A DNA stretch of 55,874 nt from an uncultured Ilumatobacter sp. (GTDB lineage: Bacteria; Actinomycetota; Acidimicrobiia; Acidimicrobiales; Ilumatobacteraceae). The stretch is from the NCBI GenBank assembly GCA_938091165.1, contig CALKNK010000004.1, positions 1 to 55,874 on the forward strand. The letters are read 5' to 3'. The translations under genes were made by a program, and so were the position numbers. Shown here in pieces: positions 8,782 through 17,298 of the stretch. How positions within the stretch are numbered: the first letter of the stretch is position 1; each line of letters starts with the position of its first letter. Below the pieces are notes generated by a model. The model saw only the letters and a program-made list of their open reading frames with translations. It searched no databases and had not been told where the DNA came from.

Positions 8782-10302
8782 CTATCGGAGCTTGAATCGC
8801 TGGATCTTGCCAGTCGCCGTCTTGGGCAGCGCGTCGACGAACTCGTAGCGCTTCGGGCGCTTATATCCAGCCAGACGTTCACGACAATGTTCGATCAGAT
8901 TCTCAGCCGATGCCGAGCTGCTCGCGGCAGCTACCACAAAGGCGACGGGACGCATGACCCCCTGGTCGTCCGGCTGTCCGACAATGGCTGCTTCCAGAAC
9001 TGAGGCGTGTTCGATCAACGTTGCCTCGACCTCGGCCGGCGACACCCATTCGCCCCCGACACGCAACATGTCATCGACGCGGCCCAAGTACGTGTGGAAT
9101 CCGTCGGCATCGCGGGCGTACAGGTCGCCCGTCCGCATCCACTCCCCTTCGAACGTCGCCCGGGACATCTCTGAGCGACACCAGTAGCCCGACGCCACCG
9201 AGGGACCACGTACCAGCAGTTGGCCGGGCACATCAATCGGCTGGTCGTTGCCCGCGTCGTCGACGACTCGCACCTTGTAGCCCGGGACGGCTTTGCCGCT
9301 CGTGCCGGGTTTCGTCGAAGCCGGCGTGTTCGACAGGTAGATGTGCAGCTGTTCGGTCGAACCAATGCCATCAAGGATCGTGACACCGAACCGGTCCCGG
9401 AAGCGCTCGAACGTCTCAGCGGGCAGCGCTTCGGCTGCGGAGACGCCAAATCGCACCGAGGCAAACGTGTTGTCGGCGATGTCAGAGGCGAGCAACGCTG
9501 CATAGAACGTCGGGATGCAGAAAAAGAGCGTGACACCGTGGTCAGCGACTTGCGCCGCCACACCTTGTGGGGTTGGTGGACGCGACGGTTCGAGCACGAC
9601 GGTGGCACCGACTGAAAACGGAAAGGTGAGCGAGTTGCCGAGTCCGTAGGCATGAAACATCGGACCAACCGAGTAGCAGACGTCATCGGCCGTGATGCCC
9701 AGCACCTGGTCTGCATATGTCTTACACGTCGCAGGGATATCGGCGTGACGGTGCATCGCCAGCTTGGGAGCGCCCGTGGATCCGGACGTGCACAACCAGA
9801 ACCCGGGCGACTCAGCCCACGTGCCATGAGGCGCTCCGTCGCTACCGTCACCGGCTTGAAGGAAGTCAACCCAACCGATCACGTCGGACTCGGTCGTTCC
9901 CGTCGTCACCACGCTGTCCAACTCCGGCGCAACAGGGCGCAAATCAACAAGGGCGTCCTCACGCTCGGTCGAGATGAGCAGCACCCGCGCACGGGCGTCG
10001 GCCACGATCACGCCGAGGTCACGACCCGGCAGAAGCGGGTTCATCGCAACAGGCACGGCGCCAATTCGCATCGCGCCCAAGAATGCAGCGACGAACTCGA
10101 CCGAGTCCAGCATCGCCAGCGCAACACGTTCCTCGGGGCGAACACCGTGGGATCGCAGCGCCGCCGCCATTCGTTCGATCAAGCCGAGTACCTCGACGTA
10201 GGTGTATTCGGCATCGCCCTGCCGGATCGCTACGCGACCACCGTCGCCATTGTCGATGTGTCGGTCAACGAGCCATTCGCTCACATTGAAGTGGTCGTGC
10301 AT
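8782..10302 (-). CDS. Benzoate-CoA ligase family protein
   Basis: A 506-residue adenylate-forming ligase. The ATG at 10302 is fixed by a strong upstream AGGAGGAATGAC ribosome site. Domains in order: the phosphate-binding TSGSTGAPK near residue 170, the DGIGSTEQLHIYLSN region near 300 (A5 motif), MRTGDLYARDADGFHTYLGR near 395, and the catalytic Lys motif PKTATGKIQRFKLR at the very end. Length and the H-x-Y-L-S-N stretch match benzoate-CoA ligases (BclA-like). It converts benzoate, ATP and CoA to benzoyl-CoA, the first step of the box pathway. It lies downstream of boxB and boxC in one operon. 2-Aminobenzoate or other ring acids are possible substrates. Confidence 0.88.
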   Translation of the reverse strand: MHDHFNVSEWLVDRHIDNGDGGRVAIRQGDAEYTYVEVLGLIERMAAALRSHGVRPEERVALAMLDSVEFVAAFLGAMRIGAVPVAMNPLLPGRDLGVIVADARARVLLISTEREDALVDLRPVAPELDSVVTTGTTESDVIGWVDFLQAGDGSDGAPHGTWAESPGFWLCTSGSTGAPKLAMHRHADIPATCKTYADQVLGITADDVCYSVGPMFHAYGLGNSLTFPFSVGATVVLEPSRPPTPQGVAAQVADHGVTLFFCIPTFYAALLASDIADNTFASVRFGVSAAEALPAETFERFRDRFGVTILDGIGSTEQLHIYLSNTPASTKPGTSGKAVPGYKVRVVDDAGNDQPIDVPGQLLVRGPSVASGYWCRSEMSRATFEGEWMRTGDLYARDADGFHTYLGRVDDMLRVGGEWVSPAEVEATLIEHASVLEAAIVGQPDDQGVMRPVAFVVAAASSSASAENLIEHCRERLAGYKRPKRYEFVDALPKTATGKIQRFKLR

Positions 10303-10303
10303 G

Positions 10304-11110
10304 TCATTCCTCCTGATCGGCTGGCACTGCCGAGCCATGTTGATCGTAGAACGATGCGATGAGCGCAACGACTTGATCTGGTTCGTCATGGTGCAACACG
10401 TGACCGCCGCGCTCAACACGACGAAGCCCAGCGTTTCCACCGATTGCAGCGACCGTCTCGGTGAGCTGGGCATCAGTAGCGTACTCGTCTCGCGTGCCCT
10501 GCACGACCAGTATCGGGCACTCGATGTCGCCGATGAGCGGACGAATGTCCCAACTGGCGAACTCGTCGCTGACCCAGCCTCCACTCCACGCCTCAAACAC
10601 TGCGCCAGGCGCATCGTGGTGGCGACCGAGCGCCGTCACGAAGTGCTCACGCCCTGCCCGCATCGTGCGAATCGATTCGACGCAGACGTTCTCGACCCAG
10701 GTATGCGCTGCAAGCACCATCGCACTTCGACACGCACCGCTCGTCGCTGCCTGGATCAGGGCGATCGACCCCCCATCCGAATGACCGACGAGGGTTGGTG
10801 ACTCGATGCCGAGTACCTCGATCAGTGCATCAAGCACAGCCGCTTCCCGGTGGAGCCAATCCGCTGGCCAGGGACCGCTCGGGGTGGGAATCGAGGCTCC
10901 GTGTCCAGCGCGTTCGTAGGCCATGACCGGCACCCCAGTAGATCGGTGGACGGCACACGGGATATCGCGCCACTGTCCGATCGAACCGAGACCATCGTGC
11001 AAGAGCACGATCGAGGCTGGCCCGTCGCCCCACGTTGCTGTACGCAGCCGCGCACCATCAACGTCAACGAAGGCGATCGAAGCAGCTGGATCGAGGTCCG
11101 GAGCCGGCAC
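10304..11110 (-). CDS. Alpha/beta hydrolase in the box operon
   Basis: The frame is open from 11200, but the first 90 bases lie over the end of boxB, so I favour the GTG at 11110, giving 268 residues. LLHDGLGSIGQW is the oxyanion region, VGHSDGG holds the nucleophile Ser, GTRDEYA carries the acid, and GGHVLHHDEP carries the His. This is the complete triad of a cytoplasmic hydrolase. It starts 7 bases after boxB and ends one base before the ligase start, so all three are co-translated. Lactone- or thioester-hydrolase-like genes are known in other box clusters; here a side-product scavenging role is an inference. Confidence 0.8.
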   Translation of the reverse strand: MPAPDLDPAASIAFVDVDGARLRTATWGDGPASIVLLHDGLGSIGQWRDIPCAVHRSTGVPVMAYERAGHGASIPTPSGPWPADWLHREAAVLDALIEVLGIESPTLVGHSDGGSIALIQAATSGACRSAMVLAAHTWVENVCVESIRTMRAGREHFVTALGRHHDAPGAVFEAWSGGWVSDEFASWDIRPLIGDIECPILVVQGTRDEYATDAQLTETVAAIGGNAGLRRVERGGHVLHHDEPDQVVALIASFYDQHGSAVPADQEE

Positions 11111-11117
11111 GCGCGGA

Positions 11118-12533
11118 TCAGATCCGGACGTACTCGAAGTCGACCGCTTGAGTGTTGATCCCCGTAGAAGGCGGAGCAATCCATCCAGCCATCTCGCCAA
11201 CGCCCAACGCAGGCTTCATCAGCGACCCGACGTGGCGTCGCTCGTCGTTGCTTGGCAGCCATTCGTCACGTCGTTCGGTCCACTCGTCTGCACTGATCAA
11301 GTCCCCTGCGGGCGTCACGGCGGCGTCACGAAACGCGCCAACCTCGCGATTGAATCCGACATGGGGCAGCGACAACTCCACATCAATGCCCTGTTCGGCC
11401 AGCGCGCGGTTCCAGCGACGGACGCCCTTCTCACAGTCGATCGTGTACTCGTTGCGGAGCTCGTGATTGACGAGCGCACGAGCCGACAGCGTTTCGGCGG
11501 TGATTGATCCGTCGACGACGGTCAGGAACTGTTCCTCGCCGGCCAGCAGCACGTGGTCATCGTCGTACTTCTCCTCGCCGAATCTGCCCTTCAAGCCAGC
11601 GGCGTAGTAGTTGGCCGCGTTGGTCGATCGTTCAGAACCAAAAAGGTCGAGCGAGACCGAGTAATGAAAGTTGATGTAACGCTGCAGCGTGTCGAGGTTG
11701 ATCCCCCCGAGGGCGGTGACGTCGTCGATGTCGTGCTCGTTCATCAGTTGCGCCGTACGTTGCACGACGCGGCCGACGCCCGTGGCTCCCACAAACATGT
11801 GGTGGGCCTCCTCTTTCAACATGAAGTCGCAGGTCCGACTCAACGGGTCGAACGCCGACTCACGTAACGCGCCGAGTTGATACTTGCCGTCACGATCGGT
11901 GAAGTAGGTGAACATGAAGAATGACAGCCAGTCAGGCGTCTCTTCGTTGAACGCCCCGAGGATGCGCGGGTGGTCTTCATCGCCCGAGTTCCGCTCGAGC
12001 ATTGCGTCGGCCTCGTCACGTCCGTCCTTGCCAAAATAGCGGTGCAGGAGGTACACCATCGCCCACAGGTGCCGGCCTTCTTCAACATTGACCTGGAAGA
12101 GATTCCGAAGGTCATACAGCGACGGCGCTGTTGCGCCGAGGTGCCGTTGCTGTTCGACTGATGCGGGCTCGGTATCACCCTGCACCACGATGAGACGGCG
12201 GAGGTCGGTGCGGAATTCGCCGGGCACCTCCTGCCACACGGGTTCACCCTTGTTGTCTCCGAAGCCGATAGTGCGGTCGGGTTGAGCATCGCTGAGGAAG
12301 ATGCCCCACCGATACTCGGGCATCTTCACATGGCCGAAGTGCGCCCACCCTTCCCTGCCAACGTCGACAGCCGTCCGCAGATACACGTCTTTTTCTTGGA
12401 AGCCGGACGGCCCCATGTCAGACCACCACTCTTGGAAGCGAGGCTGCCAGTTCTCGAGCGCCCGTTTCAGCCGGCGGTCGTCTGCCAAGTCGACGTTGTT
12501 CGGGATCCGCTCGTTGTAGTCGATGTTGGTCAT
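11118..12533 (-). CDS. boxB: Benzoyl-CoA 2,3-epoxidase subunit BoxB
   Basis: A 471-residue di-iron oxygenase. Its two helical metal-ligand motifs are visible: VNVEEGRHLWAM near residue 150 and LKEEAHHMFVGATGVGRVV near 240. The opening (NIDYNERIPNNVDL, then WWSDMGPSGFQEKDVYLRTA) is highly characteristic of BoxB. With the reductase BoxA it epoxidises benzoyl-CoA at C2-C3 using O2 and NADPH. It lies between boxC and the hydrolase on the same strand. No boxA is present in the window, so electrons must come from a reductase encoded elsewhere. Length equals the family norm of about 470. Confidence 0.95.
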   Translation of the reverse strand: MTNIDYNERIPNNVDLADDRRLKRALENWQPRFQEWWSDMGPSGFQEKDVYLRTAVDVGREGWAHFGHVKMPEYRWGIFLSDAQPDRTIGFGDNKGEPVWQEVPGEFRTDLRRLIVVQGDTEPASVEQQRHLGATAPSLYDLRNLFQVNVEEGRHLWAMVYLLHRYFGKDGRDEADAMLERNSGDEDHPRILGAFNEETPDWLSFFMFTYFTDRDGKYQLGALRESAFDPLSRTCDFMLKEEAHHMFVGATGVGRVVQRTAQLMNEHDIDDVTALGGINLDTLQRYINFHYSVSLDLFGSERSTNAANYYAAGLKGRFGEEKYDDDHVLLAGEEQFLTVVDGSITAETLSARALVNHELRNEYTIDCEKGVRRWNRALAEQGIDVELSLPHVGFNREVGAFRDAAVTPAGDLISADEWTERRDEWLPSNDERRHVGSLMKPALGVGEMAGWIAPPSTGINTQAVDFEYVRI

Positions 12534-12555
12534 GAGCTGGCTCGTTTCTCGAAAG

Positions 12556-12582
12556 ACGAGTTGGTGCCTGGCACCAAGTCGT
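12556..12582. repeat. 27-bp intergenic palindrome (box copy 2)
   Basis: A dyad with 13-bp arms and one mismatch, centred on T12569 around the core GTGCCTGGCAC, placed between the boxC stop and boxB start. Its layout (ACGA.. arm start, GTGCC-N-GGCAC core, ..GTCGT end) is the same as the copy at 8741-8767. Confidence 0.8.
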
Positions 12583-12583
12583 A

Positions 12584-14221
12584 TTAGGTGCGGGTGTGGT
12601 CGAAGGTGGGACGCGTGCCGGTGCCGTACTTGCGGAGCGCACCGTCGGGACCGCTGGCGTTGGGACGGATGAAGACCCAGTTCTGCCAGCCGGACAATCG
12701 GGCGAAGATCTTGGTTGCCATCGTCTCGGGCCCGGCAAAACGATGATTGGCCTCCATCGCAGTGAGCGCATCAGGAGAGAAGCTGGCCCGCTCTTCGACA
12801 GCAAGGCGGACTTCGTCGTCCCAGTCGAGATCGTCGGGCGCCGATGTGACGAGGCCGAGCTGCCGAGCGCGAGCCGCATCGATCGACTCGCCGACCGCTG
12901 CCTGCGCTGCGGCGAGGTCATCGGGCGATCCCCAGAATCGCGATGTCAGCCGCGTGATGCCGTTGACCATCGGCAGCGACCCAAGGCTCGCCGCCGTGAG
13001 TTGCATCGTCGCTGCAGGGAGTGGGTCGTCGTCATCTTCGAAGATGCCCTCGAGCATGTAGCTGCGATCAGCGGCCAGCAGGACCTCGGCGAGCACGCCG
13101 ACGAAACATGAACCCGGCTCGACCAGGGCAATCAAACTGCGCGCGGTGAGGTCGAGGCGCGAGAGCATTCGTTTCCACAGCAGCGCCGTTTCACGCGTGA
13201 GGTGATCGTCGCCCGCAAGGAGACGTTCAGAGTGCGCAATTGCGTCAGCGGCACCACCGCTGGTACGCAGTGCGATCGTGCCGAGTTGGGGCTCGTTGAA
13301 CCGCAAGTGGCAGAGCAGATCATCAAGCTCACGGGCAGCGATCAGCGGCCACTCGACGGCATCGGTCACGCTCACCGTGAGGTCGACCAAGCGTCGAGTG
13401 CGATCGAGCGTGGCCTTGACGAACTGATACGAGACCGTGTTGTCACCGACAACCCGGCTCAGCGGTTCGAGCACGATGGCAGACCCGTCATCGACACGAT
13501 CAGAGGTTGCCGCGAGCGCCTCCACTCGGACTGCGACTGCGTCGTCAAACATCGTTGGGGCTGCCACTTCGTCGACCAGTTTCCACTCGACCGCCTCGAC
13601 GCCTTGGATGCCTTCGGACTTGGTGGCGAAGACGTCAGCGCGATCGCGACGAACGTGCCGCTTGTCGGTCAGGCGCGTGAGCCCGCCCGTACCCGGCAAC
13701 ACGCCCAGGAGCGGGACCTCCGGGAGCGACACCGAACTCGATCGGTCGTCGACCAGGAGCAAATGGTCACATGCCATCGCCAACTCGTAGCCGCCGCCCG
13801 AGCAGGCGCCGTTGATTGCAGCGAGAAAGCGCAATCCGGACGATGCCGATGCTTCCTCGATCTCAAGTCGGGTCTCGTTGGTGAACTTGCAGAAGTTGAC
13901 TTTGTGCGAATGCGAGGCGTCGGCGAGCATTCGAATGTTGGCGCCGGCGCAGAACACGCCTTCGAGGGCGCTGTCGATAACAACGACCTTCACCTCCGGA
14001 TGCTCGAAGCGGATGCGGCGCACGGCGTCGGCGAGTTCGATGTCGACGCCGATGTCGTAACTGTTCAGCTTGAGTTCGTAGTCGCCGAGCAAACCCCCGC
14101 TCGGCGAGACGTTCATCGACAGCGAAGCTGCGTGACCGTCGATCTTCAGGTTCCAGTGGGCGTACGCGTCGGGCTGACGCTCGAACGTGATCGGTGCCGT
14201 CAGGACGGCTGCATCGGACAT
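12584..14221 (-). CDS. boxC: Benzoyl-CoA dihydrodiol lyase BoxC
   Basis: A 545-residue protein starting at the ATG at 14221 (MSDAAVLTAPITFERQPDAY); upstream codons overlap the divergent regulator. It is a long crotonase-superfamily enzyme with GVFCAGANIRML near residue 85, CSGGGYELAMACDHLLLVDD near 135 and PLLGVLPGTGGLTRLTDKR near 165. These are the oxyanion-hole segments of enoyl-CoA hydratase relatives. A second, diverged half follows, and the C-terminus ends with W-Q-NWVFIRPNASGPDGALRKYG, typical of BoxC. It hydrolyses the 2,3-epoxide to 3,4-dehydroadipyl-CoA semialdehyde and formate. It is the first gene of the minus-strand operon. Confidence 0.95.
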   Translation of the reverse strand: MSDAAVLTAPITFERQPDAYAHWNLKIDGHAASLSMNVSPSGGLLGDYELKLNSYDIGVDIELADAVRRIRFEHPEVKVVVIDSALEGVFCAGANIRMLADASHSHKVNFCKFTNETRLEIEEASASSGLRFLAAINGACSGGGYELAMACDHLLLVDDRSSSVSLPEVPLLGVLPGTGGLTRLTDKRHVRRDRADVFATKSEGIQGVEAVEWKLVDEVAAPTMFDDAVAVRVEALAATSDRVDDGSAIVLEPLSRVVGDNTVSYQFVKATLDRTRRLVDLTVSVTDAVEWPLIAARELDDLLCHLRFNEPQLGTIALRTSGGAADAIAHSERLLAGDDHLTRETALLWKRMLSRLDLTARSLIALVEPGSCFVGVLAEVLLAADRSYMLEGIFEDDDDPLPAATMQLTAASLGSLPMVNGITRLTSRFWGSPDDLAAAQAAVGESIDAARARQLGLVTSAPDDLDWDDEVRLAVEERASFSPDALTAMEANHRFAGPETMATKIFARLSGWQNWVFIRPNASGPDGALRKYGTGTRPTFDHTRT

Positions 14222-14292
14222 CTCAGAACCCCTACCTTGTGAATCACCAACATACCTTGCTTTCATCTCGCATCGCAAGCAGAATGTAGAAC
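14222..14292. promoter_or_regulatory. Divergent boxC / paaX-like control region
   Basis: The 71 bases between the divergent starts must hold both promoters and any operator. On the plus strand ACCTTG occurs twice, 20 bases apart, and a short dyad CTTGC...GCAAG flanks the second one. The spacing and the PaaX-type neighbour suggest regulator binding here. No convincing -10/-35 pair was identified. Confidence 0.5.
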
Positions 14293-15162
14293 ATGCTCCT
14301 CCCGTCAACCGATGTCGCTCCTTTGGCACCGGTTCTGGGTCTCCGCCAGGACGGTGACGTCGGCGTCTCAAGTGCTTCTGATCTGCTGATTACCGTGTTC
14401 GGCGAGCTGATGCGACCTGCGGGTGGAAGCGCCTGGACCCAGACGCTCGTCGCTGCGCTCGGGCTTCTCGACGTCGAAGACAAGGCAGCACGTCAGGCGA
14501 TCAGTCGGCTGGGAGCGAAAGGTTGGATGACCTCCGAACGAGTCGGCCGCAAGAGCCGCTGGCAGCTCACCGAATGGGCCACTGATCTACTCGTTCGCGG
14601 CGCCGAACGAATCTACGGTCTAGGCGCCGACGACCATCCGTGGAACGGCGAATGGCTCGTGTTATTGGCCAGCGTTCCCGAGACTCATCGAACGATGCGC
14701 TCGCGCCTCGCTGTCCAGCTCGGATGGGCCGGGTTCGGTACGCTGGGACAGGGAGTCTGGGTTTCACCCCGCGTCGAGCGGGAGCGCGAAGCCGCCGCCA
14801 TCGTGCGCGATCTCGACGTTGAAGGAGCAGTGCTTTTTCGGTCGACTATGACCGACATCGGCTCGCCGCTCGACGTTGCCGAGCGTGCATGGCCGCCTGG
14901 CCCGCTCGCTGGCCTGTACGACGCGTTTCTGTCCCAACTCAACAACCCAGCCACTCACGACAATGCGACAACAACCCGTCGCCTGCTTGAACTCGTCGAT
15001 ACCTGGCGCCGATTTCCGCTCATCGACCCAGACCTACCGCTCGAACTCAGACCGGCGGACTGGCCCGGAGACAGCGCCGCCCAGGAGTTCGCCAAGCGAC
15101 GTTCCTCATGGGCCAGCAGCGGTACCGACTGGTGGACAGCAATCGAACGCAGCTTCGAGTAA
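14293..15162 (+). CDS. PaaX-family transcriptional regulator of the box operon
   Basis: A 289-residue protein with an N-terminal winged-helix domain (residues about 28-105, including EDKAARQAISRLGAKGWM, then a basic RVGRKSRWQLT wing). The PaaX-like central region follows (WNGEWLVLLASVPETHRTMR, then LGWAGFGTLGQGVWVSPR), and the C-terminal helical segment includes LVDTWRRFPLIDPDLPLEL. PaaX proteins are repressors released by aryl-CoA thioesters, classically phenylacetyl-CoA. Divergent placement from boxC suggests that benzoyl-CoA or a downstream thioester is the effector here. Most box clusters use BoxR, so this is a different arrangement. Confidence 0.88.
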   Translation: MLLPSTDVAPLAPVLGLRQDGDVGVSSASDLLITVFGELMRPAGGSAWTQTLVAALGLLDVEDKAARQAISRLGAKGWMTSERVGRKSRWQLTEWATDLLVRGAERIYGLGADDHPWNGEWLVLLASVPETHRTMRSRLAVQLGWAGFGTLGQGVWVSPRVEREREAAAIVRDLDVEGAVLFRSTMTDIGSPLDVAERAWPPGPLAGLYDAFLSQLNNPATHDNATTTRRLLELVDTWRRFPLIDPDLPLELRPADWPGDSAAQEFAKRRSSWASSGTDWWTAIERSFE

Positions 15163-15169
15163 CGCCAAA

Positions 15170-15209
15170 CGTCCGCCCGTCACACCCAGCAACACTGGCG
15201 GAGCGGACG
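15170..15209. terminator. Candidate bidirectional hairpin between convergent genes
   Basis: CGTCCGC at 15170-15176 pairs with GCGGACG at 15203-15209, enclosing a 26-base loop that contains a weaker CCG/CGG pairing. It sits between the ends of the convergent paaX-like and thiolase genes. There is no T tract on either side, so the assignment is tentative. Confidence 0.35.
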
Positions 15210-15241
15210 GAGTTCGTCAGCGTGTGAGTCTCAGGAGATGA

Positions 15242-16414
15242 TCAGTAGATCTCGATGAGGCCGGCAGCGCCCTGGCCGCCACCGATGCACATCGTGACCA
15301 CACCGAGCTTGGCGCCGCGACGCTTGCCCTCCTGCAGGATGTGGCCGGCGCAGCGGGTACCAGTCATGCCGAACGGGTGGCCAATGGCGATCGAGCCGCC
15401 GTTGACGTTGTACTTCTCCGGATCGATACCGAGCTTGTCGCGGCTATAGAGACACTGCGAAGCAAACGCCTCGTTGAGCTCCCAAATATCGATGTCGTCG
15501 ACGGTCAGGCCGTGTCGCTTGAGGAGCTTGGGTACGGCGTAGATCGGGCCGATGCCCATCTCGTCAGGCTCACAGCCGGCGACGGCCCAGCCCTTGAAGG
15601 CGCCGAGCGGCTCGATGTCGCGGCGGCTTGCTTCTTCGTCGCTCATCATCACCACAGCGGCAGCGCCATCGGACAGCTGGCTGGCGTTACCCGCGGTGAC
15701 GTAATTGCCTTCACCGCGGACCGGGCCGAGCTTGGCAAGGCCTTCGAGGGTCGTGGTCGGACGGTTGCACTCGTCTTTGTCGACAACGTAGTCGACAATG
15801 GTCTCTTCCTTGGTTTCTCGGTCGACCAACTTCATCTTCGTGGCCATCGGGACGATCTCGTCCACGAAGAGCTCATTCTCCTGCGCGCGCGCCATGCGCA
15901 TCTGCGATTCGAGCGAGTACTCGTCCTGATACTCACGCGACAGGTTGTATCGCTCGGCCACGATGTCAGCGGTCTCGATCATCGCCATGAAAATCGCGGG
16001 GTACTGCTCAGTGAGGGCCGGGTCGACGCCACCGAGGCTGTCGATGCCGCCACCGGGCATGGTGATCGACTCAACGCCACCAGCAACAGCGATATCAACG
16101 CCATCCTGCTTGATGTGATTGGCTGCGACAGCGATCGAGTTGAGGCCCGACGAGCAATGACGCTGGATCGTGTTGCCACCAACATTGACAGGGAGGCCAG
16201 CAAGCAGACCAGCAAGGCGACCGAGGTTGGCGGCGCCGTGCGCTCCGTTGCCGAGTGCAACGTCCTCCACAGCTTCAGGCTCAACGCCCGCCTTCTCGAC
16301 GGCATGCTTGATGGCGTGGGCCGCCATCGACATGGTCGGCGTCATGTTAAAGCCGCCACGGCCAGCTTTGGCTAGACCGGTGCGGGCGTAGGAAACGAAG
16401 ACTGCTTCACGCAT
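15242..16414 (-). CDS. Acetyl-CoA C-acyltransferase (thiolase)
   Basis: A 390-residue thiolase with the acylated Cys87 in IQRHCSSGLNS, the ELNEAFASQ motif near residue 315, the GHPFGMTGTR His loop near 347, and the second Cys in MCIGGGQGAAG near 377. It cleaves 3-oxoacyl-CoA with CoA to acetyl-CoA and a shortened acyl-CoA. The box route needs such a step on 3-oxoadipyl-CoA, and the gene is close to the box operon. The SIAIGHPFG and CSSG loops resemble general FadA-type thiolases, so beta-oxidation is equally possible. No sign of truncation. Confidence 0.92.
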   Translation of the reverse strand: MREAVFVSYARTGLAKAGRGGFNMTPTMSMAAHAIKHAVEKAGVEPEAVEDVALGNGAHGAANLGRLAGLLAGLPVNVGGNTIQRHCSSGLNSIAVAANHIKQDGVDIAVAGGVESITMPGGGIDSLGGVDPALTEQYPAIFMAMIETADIVAERYNLSREYQDEYSLESQMRMARAQENELFVDEIVPMATKMKLVDRETKEETIVDYVVDKDECNRPTTTLEGLAKLGPVRGEGNYVTAGNASQLSDGAAAVVMMSDEEASRRDIEPLGAFKGWAVAGCEPDEMGIGPIYAVPKLLKRHGLTVDDIDIWELNEAFASQCLYSRDKLGIDPEKYNVNGGSIAIGHPFGMTGTRCAGHILQEGKRRGAKLGVVTMCIGGGQGAAGLIEIY

Positions 16415-16452
16415 TGGGGAACTCCTGGATCGGTGACTACGAGGTTGGTGTG

Positions 16453-16500
16453 CAAAAGTTGTGCGGAGATGAACCTAGTGATCGACTGACTCAAAAGTTG
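16453..16500. repeat. Direct repeat CAAAAGTTG upstream of thiolase
   Basis: CAAAAGTTG occurs at 16453-16461 and again at 16492-16500, a 39-bp period, within the 140-bp leader between the thiolase start (minus strand) and the next plus-strand gene. It may mark two sites for one DNA-binding protein. No promoter could be assigned. Confidence 0.4.
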
Positions 16501-16554
16501 CACCCGACCCGGCCGCTGTGATGTCTAGCTGCTTGTCGCTGGCAGGCTGAGTGG

Positions 16555-16929
16555 ATGAGTGAGTTCTTCCCTTGTCGTCTCGACCGTCGATGGACACCGA
16601 TGTTTACGGCTATGCGGGTCAGCCGCGATGACGGTGTAACCCTCACCGACGACGGTCAATTCAGCGCCACCTTTGGCTTCCTGCACCTTCAGACTTCCAT
16701 CGAGAACATCGATCGCACCGAGGTCACCGGGCCGCACCGTTGGTACACAGCGGTCGGAGCTCGACTGAGCCTTGCCGACGACGGTCTGACGTTCGGGACG
16801 AATCATCATCTCGGCCTATGTGTCGAGTTCGTCGAGAAGATCCCGAGGGTGATCGGGCCACGCGCCCACTCCGCCCTATGGACTAACGTCGCCGATCCCG
16901 ACGGCCTCGCCGCCGCACTCGGGTGCTGA
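16555..16929 (+). CDS. Conserved hypothetical protein
   Basis: A 124-residue protein without signal peptide or membrane helix. The pattern VTLTDDGQFSATFGFLHLQT, then EVTGPHRWYTAVGARLSLAD, then DGLTFGTNHHLGLCVEFVEK, and a final ADPDGLAAAL helix recalls a small actinobacterial beta-rich family with alternating strands and a GVRxSxxDxGxTFGTN core. I do not know its role. It is divergent from the thiolase and followed by about 370 bases with no clear gene. Confidence 0.65.
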   Translation: MSEFFPCRLDRRWTPMFTAMRVSRDDGVTLTDDGQFSATFGFLHLQTSIENIDRTEVTGPHRWYTAVGARLSLADDGLTFGTNHHLGLCVEFVEKIPRVIGPRAHSALWTNVADPDGLAAALGC

Positions 16930-17298
16930 CGACAACATCCTGGCTCGAGAAACGTCAGAACCCGAAGCAGTCGCCACTCTCAACCGGCCGTCAATTCACA
17001 GATGTCAAAGTTTGACTTCGATGCCGCTTATCCGGAGGGATCTGCCTCCCCGCCTTGCGGCAAGCGATCCATAACGGAAAACTGCTGATCCACCGACGGC
17101 ACCGCAGCCCGACAACACCCTTGGCCCTCGTTCGGCCAGCACCTTGGAGCCTCGAGGCTCAGTCCGGCATCGGCAGTGGTGACGGGGGCCGCCCGCCCCG
17201 GCTCATCGTAAGCATCTGCAACAGTGAAGTCTTTCTGCATTTGCGATGTGCAGCAGCGCAAGCTCGCGACCGCGCTTCCGACCTGCGAGGATTATCTC
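16930..17298. other. Intergenic stretch without a supported gene
   Basis: Short frames exist on both strands, but none shows a family motif, a ribosome site or a consistent composition. I see no RNA gene or long repeat. The frame of the following PPOX gene extends back into this region to 17224, but those codons look non-coding. Confidence 0.5.

Noticed and set aside
9015..9869. 284-residue minus-strand ORF
   Set aside because: It is a basic, Ser/Arg-rich shadow of the benzoate-CoA ligase gene.
9652..10362. 236-residue plus-strand ORF
   Set aside because: Antisense to the ligase; high Arg/His composition typical of a shadow frame.
13202..14242. 346-residue plus-strand ORF opposite boxC
   Set aside because: It is antisense to a clearly recognisable gene, with no motif of its own.
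15341..16375. 344-residue plus-strand ORF opposite the thiolase
   Set aside because: Antisense to the thiolase, no ribosome site or domain.
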